From positions 3,269,501 to 3,333,500 of the forward strand of contig NZ_CP108393.1 of assembly GCF_035961655.1 (NCBI RefSeq): 64,000 nucleotides of DNA. Direction: 5' to 3'. Below the pieces are notes generated by a model that did no database searches, was not told the DNA's origin, and was given only the letters and a program-made list of their open reading frames with translations. Shown here piece by piece: positions 54,961 to 64,000 of this stretch (positions are counted from its first letter, which is position 1; every line of letters begins with the position of its first letter). A program made the position numbers and the translations under genes. The DNA comes from Streptomyces sp. NBC_01317 (GTDB lineage Bacteria; Actinomycetota; Actinomycetes; Streptomycetales; Streptomycetaceae).

Positions 54961-56223
54961 ATGCCCGCAGATCTCGCCGTCATCGGACTCGGCCATCTCG
55001 GCCTGCCCCTCGCCCAGGCCGCCGTAGCCGCCGGGATCGACACCATCGGCTACGACACCGACCCCACGCCCGTCGCGCGGCTCGCGGCGGGCCACCCCCC
55101 GGTCGAGGGCTCGCTGAGCGCCTCCGACATCCGCCGGATGCTCTCGGGGGGCTTCCGGCCGACCACCAACCCGACCGAGCTGGGCCGGGTCCGTACCGCC
55201 GTCATCTGCGCGCCCACCCCCCTCGGGGCGGACCGCACCCCGGACCTCACCGCCATCGGCGACGCGGCCCGCGCCCTGGCGCCCCGGCTGCGCCCGAACA
55301 CCACCGTGCTGCTGGAGTCCCCCGCCGCACCCGGCACGACGGAGGGCTTCCTGCGCTCCGTCCTGGAAGAGGGCTCGGGGCTCCGCGCCGGACGGGACTT
55401 CCACCTCGCGTACTCCCCCGGCCGCCTCGACCCGGGCAACCGCACCCACGGCTACGCCAACACACCCAAGGTCATCGGCGGCCTCACCCCCGCGTGCACG
55501 GAATCGGCCGCCGCCTTCTACGGACGCCTCACCGACAAGGTCGTCCGGGCGCGCGGTCCGCGCGAGGCCGAGACCGTCAAACTCCTCGAAACGAACTTCC
55601 GGCACGTCAACATCGCACTGGTCAACGAGATGGCCGTGCTCTGCCACGACCTCGGCGTCGACCTCTGGGACGTCATCCGCTGCGCCGAGACCAAGCCCTT
55701 CGGCTTCCAGGCGTTCCGCCCGGGACCCGGGGTCGGCGGCCACGGCGTGCCGATGGACCCCAGCTACCTCCCGCACGCGGGCCGCACCCCCGGCCACCCC
55801 CTGCGGATGGTGGGCCTGGCCCAGGAGATCAACACACGCATGCCGCAGTACGTCATCCAGCGCTCGGCCACCCTCCTGAACGAACACGGCAAGTCCGCGC
55901 GCGGCGCGCGCGTGCTGCTCCTGGGCGTCACCTACAAGCCGGACCTGGCCGACCAGGAGAGCTCACCGGCCACCGAGATCGCCTGCCGCCTGATGGACCT
56001 GGGCGCGGCGGTCAGCTACCACGACCCGTACGTCCCCGACTGGCGCGTCCGCGACGTCCCGGTCCCCCGCGCGGACTCGCTCTACGAGGCAGCTGCCAAC
56101 GCGGACCTGACGGTCCTGCTCCAGCACCACCGCACGTACGACCTCCAGGGCCTCGCGGTGAAGGCGCAACTGCTCCTGGACACCCGGGGGGCGAGCCCTG
56201 CGGGGGCGGCGTACCGGCTGTGA
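54961..56223 (+). CDS. Nucleotide-sugar dehydrogenase family protein lacking the catalytic Cys
   Basis: 420 residues. The N-terminal Rossmann is LAVIGLGHLGLPLAQAAVAAG, the central YSPGRLDPGNRTH and KVIGGLTPAC fit, and the C-terminal domain (VLLLGVTYKPDLADQESSP) is complete. The family catalytic motif GPGxGGxC(I/V)P(V/M)DP reads GPGVGGHGVPMDPSYL: Gly262 stands where Cys forms the thioester. It belongs with UDP-ManNAc/UDP-glucose 6-dehydrogenases. Without Cys the second oxidation step is unlikely. ATG 54961 is chosen because the Rossmann motif starts directly after it. Confidence 0.9.
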   Translation: MPADLAVIGLGHLGLPLAQAAVAAGIDTIGYDTDPTPVARLAAGHPPVEGSLSASDIRRMLSGGFRPTTNPTELGRVRTAVICAPTPLGADRTPDLTAIGDAARALAPRLRPNTTVLLESPAAPGTTEGFLRSVLEEGSGLRAGRDFHLAYSPGRLDPGNRTHGYANTPKVIGGLTPACTESAAAFYGRLTDKVVRARGPREAETVKLLETNFRHVNIALVNEMAVLCHDLGVDLWDVIRCAETKPFGFQAFRPGPGVGGHGVPMDPSYLPHAGRTPGHPLRMVGLAQEINTRMPQYVIQRSATLLNEHGKSARGARVLLLGVTYKPDLADQESSPATEIACRLMDLGAAVSYHDPYVPDWRVRDVPVPRADSLYEAAANADLTVLLQHHRTYDLQGLAVKAQLLLDTRGASPAGAAYRL

Positions 56224-56261
56224 GCGGGGTGGCGGCCCGACCCCGCGACGTAAAACAATTG

Positions 56262-56291
56262 TTGCACAAATGCTTCGCCGGGCGGTAAAGT
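56262..56291 (+). promoter_or_regulatory. Promoter of the toxin-antitoxin pair
   Basis: TTGCAC (56262-56267), 18 bp, TAAAGT (56286-56291). Transcription would start close to the antitoxin ATG at 56299, so the message may be leaderless. An AT-rich patch with the ACAATTGT palindrome (56255-56262) just upstream could be an operator. Confidence 0.55.
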
Positions 56292-56298
56292 CGACAGC

Positions 56299-56496
56299 AT
56301 GGCAGCGACCATAGGGTTCCGGCCGACAGACGAAGACGAACGCATCATCCGTACCGCGATGCGCGAAGGTGAGCGCACCAGCGACGTCATCCGCCGCGCG
56401 CTGCGCCTCCTGGAGCGGGAAGCGTGGCTCACCCAGGCGCAGGCCGACGCCGAGCGGCTGTCCGACGAGGACGTCTCCGACGAGAACGCCTGGTGA
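56299..56496 (+). CDS. Ribbon-helix-helix antitoxin of a MazEF-type module
   Basis: 65 residues: [21 protein letters not shown] as the N-terminal strand and helix, [17 protein letters not shown] as the second helix, then an acidic tail ([17 protein letters not shown]) that would wrap the toxin. The size and layout fit an antitoxin. Its last bases overlap the GTG of the toxin by 4 bp. It probably represses its own promoter. Confidence 0.85.
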   Translation: MAATIGFRPTDEDERIIRTAMREGERTSDVIRRALRLLEREAWLTQAQADAERLSDEDVSDENAW

Positions 56497-56810
56497 TCCG
56501 GGGCGCCGTGTACCGGGTGGACCTGGGCAACGCCAAGCGTGGCCACGAGCAGCGCGGCAGGCGGTACGGCCTGGTCCTCAGCCCGAGCGCCATGCCCTGG
56601 AGCGTGGCCACCATCGTCCCGACCTCGACCAGTGCCCAACCCGCGGTCTTCCGCCCGGAGCTGGACATCGCGGGCACGTTGACCCGCTTCCTCGTCGACC
56701 AGATCCGTACGATCGACGTCAGCTTCCTCCACGGCGACCCCGTGCGTTACCTGGACAGGTACGAACTGGCCCAGGTGGAGCACGCGGTGAGCCACTACCT
56801 CGGTATCTGA
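56493..56810 (+). CDS. MazF/PemK-family endoribonuclease toxin
   Basis: 105 residues from GTG 56493. [20 protein letters not shown] followed by RYGLVLSP is the conserved MazF start. [19 protein letters not shown] and [17 protein letters not shown] complete the fold (Arg and Thr/Ser catalytic positions). It cleaves mRNA when free of antitoxin. The overlap with the antitoxin gene is the usual arrangement. Cleavage specificity is unknown. Confidence 0.9.
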   Translation: MIRGAVYRVDLGNAKRGHEQRGRRYGLVLSPSAMPWSVATIVPTSTSAQPAVFRPELDIAGTLTRFLVDQIRTIDVSFLHGDPVRYLDRYELAQVEHAVSHYLGI

Positions 56811-56862
56811 CTCCCGCGCGGGGCCCGTTCGCGGCGCGCCCGGCCCCCGCGCGGGAACGGGG

Positions 56863-57987
56863 TCAACGGCGGTGCTGGGAGTCCCCCACCGCCACCTCGA
56901 CCCGCTGGAACTCCTTGAGTTCGCTGTACCCCGTCGTCGCCATCGCCCGCTTCAGCGCGCCGAAGAAGTTCATCGAACCGTCCGGGCTGTGCGAGGGGCC
57001 CGTCAGGACCTCCTCCGTACTGCCGACGATCCCCAGGTCCACCAGCTTGCCGCGCGGCACGTCCTCGTGGACCGCCTCCATGCCCCAGTGGTGGCCCTTG
57101 CCCGGCGCGTCCGACGCCCGCGCCAGCGGGGAGCCGATCATCACCGAGTCCGCGCCGCACGCGATCGCCTTGGGCAGGTCGCCGGACCAGCCGACCCCGC
57201 CGTCCGCGATGACGTGCACGTACCGGCCGCCGGACTCGTCCATGTAGTCCCGCCGCGCCGCCGCGACGTCCGCCACGGCCGTCGCCATCGGGACCTGGAT
57301 GCCCAGCACGTTACGGGTGGTGTGCGCGGCGCCGCCGCCGAAGCCGACCAGCACGCCCGCCGCGCCCGTACGCATCAGGTGGAGCGCCGCCGTGTACGTG
57401 GCGCAGCCGCCGACGATGACCGGGACGTCCAGCTCGTAGATGAACTGCTTGAGGTTCAGCGGCTCGGCCGCTCCCGAGACGTGCTCGGCGGAGACCGTCG
57501 TCCCGCGGATGACGAAGATGTCGACCCCGGCGTCCACCACGGCCTTGGAGAACTGCGCGGTGCGCTGCGGCGAGAGCGCGGCGGCCGTGACCACCCCGGA
57601 GTCCCGCACCTCCTTGATGCGCCGGCCGATCAGCTCTTCCTTGATCGGCTCCGCGTAGATCTCCTGGAGGCGGCGGTTCGCGGTCGCCTCCTCCAGCTCC
57701 GCGATCTCGTCGAGCAGCGGCTGCGGGTCCTCGTAACGGGTCCACAGGCCTTCCAGGTTGAGCACCCCCAGGCCGCCCATCTCACCGATCCGGATCGCCG
57801 TCGCCGGGGAGACGATGGAGTCCATCGGAGCGGCCAGGAACGGCAGCTCGAACCGGTAGGCGTCGATCTGCCAGGCGATCGAGACCTCCTTCGGGTCCCG
57901 GGTGCGCCGGCTCGGGACGACGGCGATGTCGTCGAACGCGTACGCCCTGCGGCCGCGCTTGCCGCGCCCGATCTCGATCTCAGTCAC
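56863..57987 (-). CDS. GuaB3 family IMP dehydrogenase-related protein
   Basis: 374 residues, with no CBS domains. The fold of IMP dehydrogenase is clear (TEIEIGRGKRGRRAYAFDDI, FLAAPMDSIVSPATAIRIG, YVHVIADGGVGWSGDLPKAIACGADSVMIGSPLA). The usual catalytic GPGSxCTT motif, however, reads GFGGGAAHTTRNVLG, without Cys. It is the GuaB3 paralogue that accompanies guaB in actinobacteria. The activity is uncertain. It lies just after guaB and is separated from it by a strong terminator. Confidence 0.9.
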   Translation of the reverse strand: MTEIEIGRGKRGRRAYAFDDIAVVPSRRTRDPKEVSIAWQIDAYRFELPFLAAPMDSIVSPATAIRIGEMGGLGVLNLEGLWTRYEDPQPLLDEIAELEEATANRRLQEIYAEPIKEELIGRRIKEVRDSGVVTAAALSPQRTAQFSKAVVDAGVDIFVIRGTTVSAEHVSGAAEPLNLKQFIYELDVPVIVGGCATYTAALHLMRTGAAGVLVGFGGGAAHTTRNVLGIQVPMATAVADVAAARRDYMDESGGRYVHVIADGGVGWSGDLPKAIACGADSVMIGSPLARASDAPGKGHHWGMEAVHEDVPRGKLVDLGIVGSTEEVLTGPSHSPDGSMNFFGALKRAMATTGYSELKEFQRVEVAVGDSQHRR

Positions 57988-58040
57988 GATGTGTGGCCTT
58001 TCCCTCTACGTCTGCCGGTCCAGTATCCCCGACGCACCCG

Positions 58041-58074
58041 TGAGGGGCGGGTCCGGAACCGGACCCGCCCCTCA
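58041..58074 (-). terminator. Terminator after guaB
   Basis: A perfect 16-bp inverted repeat, TGAGGGGCGGGTCCGG / CCGGACCCGCCCCTCA, with only two bases (AA) between the arms, 17 bp past the guaB stop. Confidence 0.9.
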
Positions 58075-58090
58075 GGGACACGCGCAATGA

Positions 58091-59677
<1,587 letters not shown>

Positions 59678-59713
59678 TCACCGTTCCGCCGGCCCGCGCG
59701 GTCACTGTCGCGC

Positions 59714-60379
59714 TCACTGTTCCGCCAGCGCGCGCAGTCTGCTCAGGGCGCGGTGCTGGGCGACCCGCACCGCGCCCGGGGACATCCCGAGCATCTGGCC
59801 GGTCTCCTCGGCGGTCAGTCCGACCGCCACCCGCAGGACGAGCAGCTCGCGCTGGTTCTCCGGGAGGTTGGCCAGGAGTTTCTTGGCCCATTCGGCGTCA
59901 CTGCTGAGCAGCGCCCGCTCCTCCGGCCCGAGCGAGTCGTCGGGACGCTCGGGCATCTCGTCGGACGGTACGGCCGTGGATCCCGGGTGCCGCATGGCGG
60001 CCCGCTGGAGATCGGCGACCTTGTGCCCGGCGATCGCGAAGACGAACGCCTCGAAGGGGCGGCCGGTGTCGCGGTAGCGCGGCAGGGCCATCAGGACCGC
60101 GACGCAGACTTCCTGCGCGAGGTCTTCGGTGAAATGACGGGCGTCGCCCGGCAGCCGGCTCAGCCGCGTACGGCAGTAGCGCAGCGCGAGCGGGTGGACG
60201 CGGGCCAGGAGATCATGCGTGGCCTGCTCGTCGCCGTCGACAGCACGATGAACGAGCGCACCGATCACCGTGGTCTCGTCATCGCGCATCGGTCCATGGT
60301 GCCTTGACGGCTCCTGATCAGTGGCACCGCGTCCGTAGTTGTGCACCGAAGCGTTATGAGCAGGTGCGGCAGAACTCAT
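59714..60379 (-). CDS. sigD: ECF sigma factor SigD/ShbA
   Basis: 221 residues from ATG 60379 (AGGGCGCAGGGG upstream). An alternative ATG at 60289 starts at [17 protein letters not shown] and gives the core only. Region 2 is [20 protein letters not shown] ... [20 protein letters not shown]. Region 4 is [22 protein letters not shown] with [20 protein letters not shown]. The position between guaB and bldM matches S. coelicolor sigD. From memory, its S. griseus counterpart ShbA controls the principal sigma gene hrdB. No anti-sigma gene is adjacent. Confidence 0.9.
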   Translation of the reverse strand: MSSAAPAHNASVHNYGRGATDQEPSRHHGPMRDDETTVIGALVHRAVDGDEQATHDLLARVHPLALRYCRTRLSRLPGDARHFTEDLAQEVCVAVLMALPRYRDTGRPFEAFVFAIAGHKVADLQRAAMRHPGSTAVPSDEMPERPDDSLGPEERALLSSDAEWAKKLLANLPENQRELLVLRVAVGLTAEETGQMLGMSPGAVRVAQHRALSRLRALAEQ

Positions 60380-60538
60380 CCCCTGCGCCCTCCCCTCGCG
60401 CTCGTCCGACTCGTCCCCGAGGAACTCCACATCTTCAAGGATGCGGCATGGCGCGGGAAACGGTGGCGTACGGCCGTACGTTGCCCCGCCCGCACCGGGC
60501 TTGTCGCCCGTAAGGGCCCTGTCCACGAGGGGGTGGCG

Positions 60539-60576
60539 CCTCCTAGGACACGTCTTCGAGGACACGTCCTAGGAGG
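60539..60576 (-). terminator. Terminator after bldM
   Basis: CCTCCTAGGAC (60539-60549) / GTCCTAGGAGG (60566-60576), 11-bp arms. The 16-nt loop carries an inner GTC/GAC pairing. It lies 8 bp past the bldM stop. It also contains a GGACACGTC direct repeat. Confidence 0.8.
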
Positions 60577-60583
60577 AGGCGTT

Positions 60584-61195
60584 CTAGCGCACCAGACCCC
60601 AGCGGAAGCCGAGGGCGACCGCGTGGGCGCGGTCCGAGGCGCCGAGCTTCTTGAAGAGCCGGCGCGCGTGCGTCTTGACCGTGTCCTCGGAGAGGAACAG
60701 CTCACGCCCGATCTCCGCGTTGGACCGGCCGTGGCTCATGCCTTCGAGCACCTGGATCTCGCGCGCGGTGAGCGTGGGCGCGGCGCCCATCTCGGCCGAG
60801 CGGAGCCGACGCGGCGCGAGGCGCCAGGTCGGGTCCGCGAGCGCCTGGGTGACCGTCGCGCGCAACTCGGCGCGCGAGGCGTCCTTGTGCAGGTACCCCC
60901 GGGCACCCGCGGCGACCGCGAGCGCGACCCCGTCCAGGTCTTCCGCGACCGTGAGCATGATGATCCGCGCGCCCGGGTCGGCGGACAGGAGCCGGCGGAC
61001 CGTCTCGACACCCCCGAGACCGGGCATCCGGACATCCATCAGGATCAGGTCCGACCGATCGGCGCCCCAGCGGCGGAGGACTTCCTCGCCGTTGGCCGCG
61101 GTCGTCACGCGCTCGACGCCGGGCACGGTCGCGACCGCGCGGCGGAGCGCCTCTCGGGCAAGCGGGGAGTCGTCGCAGACGAGGACGGATGTCAT
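60584..61195 (-). CDS. bldM: Developmental response regulator BldM
   Basis: 203 residues. Receiver domain with acidic VCDDS and LILMDVRMPG, then a LuxR helix-turn-helix (LTAREIQVLEGMSHGRSNAE, DTVKTHARRLFKKLGASDR). BldM is an atypical response regulator required for aerial growth and sporulation; it acts as a homodimer and with WhiI. Identity comes from its sequence as I remember it and from its position beside sigD and whiD. A sigma-BldN-type promoter lies upstream. Confidence 0.95.
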   Translation of the reverse strand: MTSVLVCDDSPLAREALRRAVATVPGVERVTTAANGEEVLRRWGADRSDLILMDVRMPGLGGVETVRRLLSADPGARIIMLTVAEDLDGVALAVAAGARGYLHKDASRAELRATVTQALADPTWRLAPRRLRSAEMGAAPTLTAREIQVLEGMSHGRSNAEIGRELFLSEDTVKTHARRLFKKLGASDRAHAVALGFRWGLVR

Positions 61196-61318
61196 GACCG
61201 TCCTCCGCAGCTGATGCGCGTCACCTTGGGCCTCCAGGCTGAGTACATATCGTCACCTGTGCGATTGACGCTCTCGGACATGTGCCCGATCGCTCGTTCT
61301 CTCAACCGCCTCGCACAT

Positions 61319-61346
61319 TCAACGATGGTCACTCGAAAGAGTTACG
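61319..61346 (-). promoter_or_regulatory. Sigma-BldN-type promoter of bldM
   Basis: On the minus strand, CGTAAC (61346-61341), a 16-bp spacer, and CGTTGA (61324-61319). This is the consensus for sigma-BldN promoters as I recall it, and bldM is a known target of that sigma factor. It gives a leader of about 115 nt. Confidence 0.8.
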
Positions 61347-61499
61347 GGTCGGACGACCGACTTCGACACTCCCTGTGAGGACTCGCGCACGCGACAGAGC
61401 GGCCCTGACCGCCTGGCGTTCATCCCTACCTATGCCCCATTTAGCGGCTTTTCTTCACTTTTGACGGTGTCTGACGCTAGATTCACCATGAGTCATATT

Positions 61500-61524
61500 T
61501 ACATCTACTTAGATAGTAGATGTA
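61500..61524. promoter_or_regulatory. Perfect AT-rich inverted repeat upstream of whiD
   Basis: TACATCTAC (61500-61508), 7 nt TTAGATA, and GTAGATGTA (61516-61524), in the 395-bp space between bldM and whiD. No such AT-rich symmetry is seen elsewhere in the window. It lies 67 bp before the whiD start. It may be an operator, or a stem in the leader RNA. Confidence 0.75.
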
Positions 61525-61590
61525 CGGTCGTGATGAGATCGGAAGATCGGCCCGTATCCGCTTCAGTACGGTTTCAAGGGGACATGAGCA

Positions 61591-61983
61591 ATGGCAGATT
61601 TCTCCCGCCTTCCCGGACCGAACGCAGATCTGTGGGACTGGCAGCTCCTCGCGGCCTGTCGCGGCGTCGACAGCTCGCTCTTCTTCCACCCGGAGGGGGA
61701 AAGGGGCGCGGCGCGAAGCGCGCGTGAGAACTCGGCGAAAGAGGTGTGCATGAGGTGCCCGGTCCGCGCGGAGTGCGCGGCGCACGCACTGGCGGTGCGG
61801 GAGCCGTACGGCGTGTGGGGCGGGCTGACGGAGGATGAGCGCGAGGAGCTGATGGGGCGGGCGCGCACCCGGCTCGTCTCGGCGTCGCCCTCACCCCACG
61901 GCGCGAACAACCATCACGGAAACCCCGACCAGCACGACCACCGCAACCATCACGACCACCACGACCGCCACGCCGAGGACTGA
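61591..61983 (+). CDS. whiD: WhiB-like iron-sulfur regulator WhiD
   Basis: 130 residues from ATG 61591 (AAGGGGA 9 bp upstream). It begins ADFSRLPGPNADLWDWQLLA and has the four Fe-S Cys (23, 53, 56, 62), the GVWGG turn at 74-78, and a basic stretch. WhiD binds a [4Fe-4S] cluster and is needed for late sporulation septation. It is longer than the S. coelicolor protein I recall (about 112). Residues 103-127 contain ten His (NHHGNPDQHDHRNHHDHHDR), an unusual tail. Confidence 0.93.
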   Translation: MADFSRLPGPNADLWDWQLLAACRGVDSSLFFHPEGERGAARSARENSAKEVCMRCPVRAECAAHALAVREPYGVWGGLTEDEREELMGRARTRLVSASPSPHGANNHHGNPDQHDHRNHHDHHDRHAED

Positions 61984-62090
61984 CCGTCGCGCCCTGACAT
62001 CGAAGAAACGTTCCTGCGCGTGACCCCGGGCGCACCCCGGTCCGGCAGCGCGAACCGCGGCCCCGGGGCGCGCGGCGCCCGCGCCGCGCC

Positions 62091-62981
62091 TCAGCGAGCC
62101 GCCGCCAGGACCAACTGGTCCAGCGTGGCGGCGACGGTCGGTACGTGCGCGAGGTCCGGCAGGGTGAGCGCGACGACCTCCCGCTCGACGGCCGGCTCCA
62201 GCGCGAGCGTCCTGACGCCTTCCGTACGGACCGACCGCAGCGCCAGCTCCGGCAGCACGGCCACGCCCAGACCCGCCGCGACCAGGCCGATCACGGCCGG
62301 GTAGTCGTCGGTGGCGAAGTCGATCCTGGGCGTGAACCCGGCCCTCGCGCAGGCGTCGACGAGCTGCTCCCGGCAGCGCGGGCAGCCCGCGATCCACGGC
62401 TCGCCGGCCAGATCGCCGAGCGAGACGGACGCGGCGCCCGCCAGCGGATGCCCCTCGGGGACCACGCCGACCAGCCGGTCCACCAGCAACGGCTTCACGA
62501 CCAGGTCGTCCCACTCCGCGGCGGAGCCGCCGTACCGGAATGCCAGTGCCACCTCGCAGTCACCGTCCCTGAGCAGGCCCGCCGAGCGCGGCGGCTCGGC
62601 CTCCACGAGGGAGACGCGGGTGCCGGGGTGGGCGGCGCGCAGCGCGGCCAGGGCCGCGGGGACCAGCGTGGAACTGCCGCTGGGGAACGAGGCGAGCCTG
62701 ACCCGGCCGGCCCGCAGCCCCACGATGGCCGCGATCTCCTCCTCGGCGGCGGTGAGCCCGGCGAGGATGCCCGTCGCGTGCCGTACGAGCACGTCGCCGG
62801 CCTGGGTGAGGCGCGTCTCACGGCCGGCGCGGACGATCAGCGGAGTGCCGGCGGACGCTTCGAGCGCCTTCATCTGCTGGCTGACCGCCGGCTGGGTGCA
62901 TCCCAGTGCCCGCGCGGCCGCGGAGAAGGAACCGGTGGTGGCCACGGTGCGCAGCACACGGAGATGGCGGGCTTCGATCAT
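62091..62981 (-). CDS. LysR family transcriptional regulator
   Basis: 296 residues from ATG 62981. N-terminal winged helix MIEARHLRVLRTVATTGSFS with AARALGCTQPAVSQQMKALE; then the two-lobed periplasmic-binding-protein-like effector domain (about 90-295). Divergent from the MOSC gene, with an LTTR-type box in the 80 bp between them. It probably controls that gene and itself. The inducer is unknown. Confidence 0.95.
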   Translation of the reverse strand: MIEARHLRVLRTVATTGSFSAAARALGCTQPAVSQQMKALEASAGTPLIVRAGRETRLTQAGDVLVRHATGILAGLTAAEEEIAAIVGLRAGRVRLASFPSGSSTLVPAALAALRAAHPGTRVSLVEAEPPRSAGLLRDGDCEVALAFRYGGSAAEWDDLVVKPLLVDRLVGVVPEGHPLAGAASVSLGDLAGEPWIAGCPRCREQLVDACARAGFTPRIDFATDDYPAVIGLVAAGLGVAVLPELALRSVRTEGVRTLALEPAVEREVVALTLPDLAHVPTVAATLDQLVLAAAR

Positions 62982-63015
62982 GTGGCGACTATAAGACACC
63001 CTTGGGGTTTTCGCG

Positions 63016-63032
63016 GGTTAAAGGGTAGAACC
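63016..63032. promoter_or_regulatory. LysR-type box between the LysR and MOSC genes
   Basis: GGTTAAAGGGTAGAACC has dyad GGTT / AACC halves with the T-N11-A spacing of LysR-type sites. An overlapping AAAGG-N6-CCTTT follows (63020-63035). Confidence 0.45.
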
Positions 63033-63061
63033 TTTGAGGCGGGTCCGGTTAGCTTGCATGC

Positions 63062-63829
63062 ATGAAGCTTCTGACCGTCAACGCGGGGCGACCGAAAGCC
63101 GTGGAGTACAGCGACGCGGCGGGCGGTGTCACGGGCATCGACAAGCGGCCGGTCGAGGGTCCCGTGCGGGTGGCGGATCCGGGACCGAAGGGGGTGGGCG
63201 CGAGCGGGGTGGGGGGTGACACGGTCTGCGACCTGCGTCATCACGGCGGTTCCGACCAGGCGGTGTACGCGTTCGCGAGGGAGGACCTGGATTTCTGGGA
63301 GCGGGAGCTGGGGCGCCCGCTGAGCAACGGGGTGTTCGGGGAGAACCTGACCACCTCGGGGATCGACGTCAGGAACGCGCTGATCGGCGAGCGCTGGCGG
63401 ATCGGTCCCGATCTGGTGCTGGAGGCGACGAGCGGCCGGATCCCGTGTCGTACGTTCCAGGCCTGGCTCGGCGAGGACGGGTGGATGAAGCGCTTCACCC
63501 ACCAGGCCGTCACGGGCGCCTATCTGCGGGTGATCACCCCGGGCGAGATCCGCGCGGGCGACCCGATCGAGATCGTGCACCGGCCGGCGCACGACGTGAC
63601 GGTGACGCTGGTCTTCCGGGCCGTGACCCTGGAGCGGGAGCTGCTGCCGCGGATCCTCGCCGCCGGCGAGGCGCTGCACGCGGAGAAGTTGAGGATCGCT
63701 CAAGCGTACGTCGAGAAATACGGGAGGATCGGTCGCCCCGCGGCCGGGGAGGAGCACACGGAAGTACGCGCGGAGGAGGGCGGACAGACTCCCGGGAGGG
63801 ACGACGCCGCTCTCGCCAACCAGCCCTGA
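63062..63829 (+). CDS. MOSC domain protein
   Basis: 255 residues, with a YiiM-like MOSC fold (VNAGRPKAVEYSDAAGGVTG, GVFGENLTTSGIDVRNALIG, SGRIPCRTFQAWLG with a conserved Cys). The C-terminal 3-alpha region follows (about 170-220), then a Glu/Gly-rich tail. MOSC proteins handle sulfur or molybdenum cofactor chemistry or detoxify N-hydroxylated compounds. Starts at ATG 63062 with no clear ribosome binding site, possibly leaderless. Divergent from the LysR gene. Confidence 0.92.
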   Translation: MKLLTVNAGRPKAVEYSDAAGGVTGIDKRPVEGPVRVADPGPKGVGASGVGGDTVCDLRHHGGSDQAVYAFAREDLDFWERELGRPLSNGVFGENLTTSGIDVRNALIGERWRIGPDLVLEATSGRIPCRTFQAWLGEDGWMKRFTHQAVTGAYLRVITPGEIRAGDPIEIVHRPAHDVTVTLVFRAVTLERELLPRILAAGEALHAEKLRIAQAYVEKYGRIGRPAAGEEHTEVRAEEGGQTPGRDDAALANQP

Positions 63830-63967
63830 CCTGCGGCTTGTTGGACGCGGTCGCACCGGTATACCTGATGCGTAGGGGATGCCCCTGAGAGGGGTACGGG
63901 GCCCCTCGGGGGTGGCTGAGGGTGGCCCCCGATGGCCCGTGGCGGCGCCCGCCGGGACGCTCGTCGC

Positions 63968-64000
63968 ATGTCCGGTCTCAAGCGTGTCCTCATCATTCTG
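63968..64000 (+). CDS. Start of an unidentified gene, cut by the window edge
   Basis: ATG 63968 opens MSGLKRVLIIL and continues past the edge. A hydrophobic start follows a short basic stretch, as in a signal peptide or membrane protein. No good ribosome binding site. The gene is inferred from position and reading frame only. Confidence 0.4.
   Translation, partial: MSGLKRVLIIL

Noticed and set aside
62010..62090. GC-rich hairpin between whiD and the LysR gene
   Set aside because: The arms pair imperfectly with bulges; in DNA this GC-rich it is not distinguishable from chance.

Overview
This window is chromosomal DNA from a Streptomyces species or a very close relative. GC content is very high, with strong third-position GC bias and frequent GTG starts. 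The right end carries the developmental pair bldM and whiD next to sigD (shbA) and guaB, an arrangement I recall from Streptomyces coelicolor. The order purH-purN-DUF6350(PerM)-sucCD-MoxR/VWA-M23 peptidase-pcrA also matches, from memory, the conserved core order of actinobacteria, including the Rv0949-Rv0959 region of Mycobacterium tuberculosis. I saw no rRNA, tRNA, CRISPR array, prophage or insertion sequence.

Layout. (1) 1-7.5 kb: end of the purine genes purH/purN, two membrane proteins, a membrane-anchored sigma-factor-like protein, and sucCD (succinyl-CoA synthetase). (2) 7.7-17.1 kb: a VWA / DUF5682 / MoxR-type AAA+ operon with overlapping stop and start codons, an MmpS-like lipoprotein, and divergently a SWIM zinc-finger protein and a DUF5691 protein. 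The last two are separated by 0.8 kb of non-coding DNA carrying a striking alternating repeat array. (3) 17.3-29.4 kb: icmB (cobalamin-binding subunit), a lipase-like hydrolase, an M23 peptidase, the PcrA helicase, two NlpC/P60 proteins (one without its catalytic Cys), an ABC transporter with its MerR regulator, and a small secreted protein. (4) 29.4-36.3 kb: a LuxR-type two-component system with a PspC-fused kinase, a divergent PspC protein, and small membrane and redox proteins. (5) 36.4-42.5 kb: guaA, a chorismate mutase preceded by a possible Phe/Tyr leader peptide and attenuator, a frameshifted GMC oxidoreductase, and a succinate-semialdehyde-type aldehyde dehydrogenase. (6) 42.7-54.7 kb: a thioredoxin-fold lipoprotein, four consecutive PASTA-less Ser/Thr kinase-like receptors (one a pseudokinase with its kinase fold split by about 400 residues), and glpD. 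(7) 55-64 kb: a nucleotide-sugar dehydrogenase lacking the usual Cys, a MazEF-type toxin-antitoxin pair, guaB3 and guaB, sigD, bldM, whiD, a LysR/MOSC divergent pair, and the first codons of another gene.

The best candidates for undescribed biology are the MoxR-VWA-DUF5682 / SWIM-DUF5691 cassette, the perfectly palindromic divergent promoter with leader peptide between guaA and the chorismate mutase gene, the alternating 37-38 bp repeat array at about 14.85-15.2 kb, and several proteins that have lost a catalytic residue (NlpC/P60, kinase, sugar dehydrogenase, GuaB3). All functional names come from reading motifs by eye; no database search was possible.
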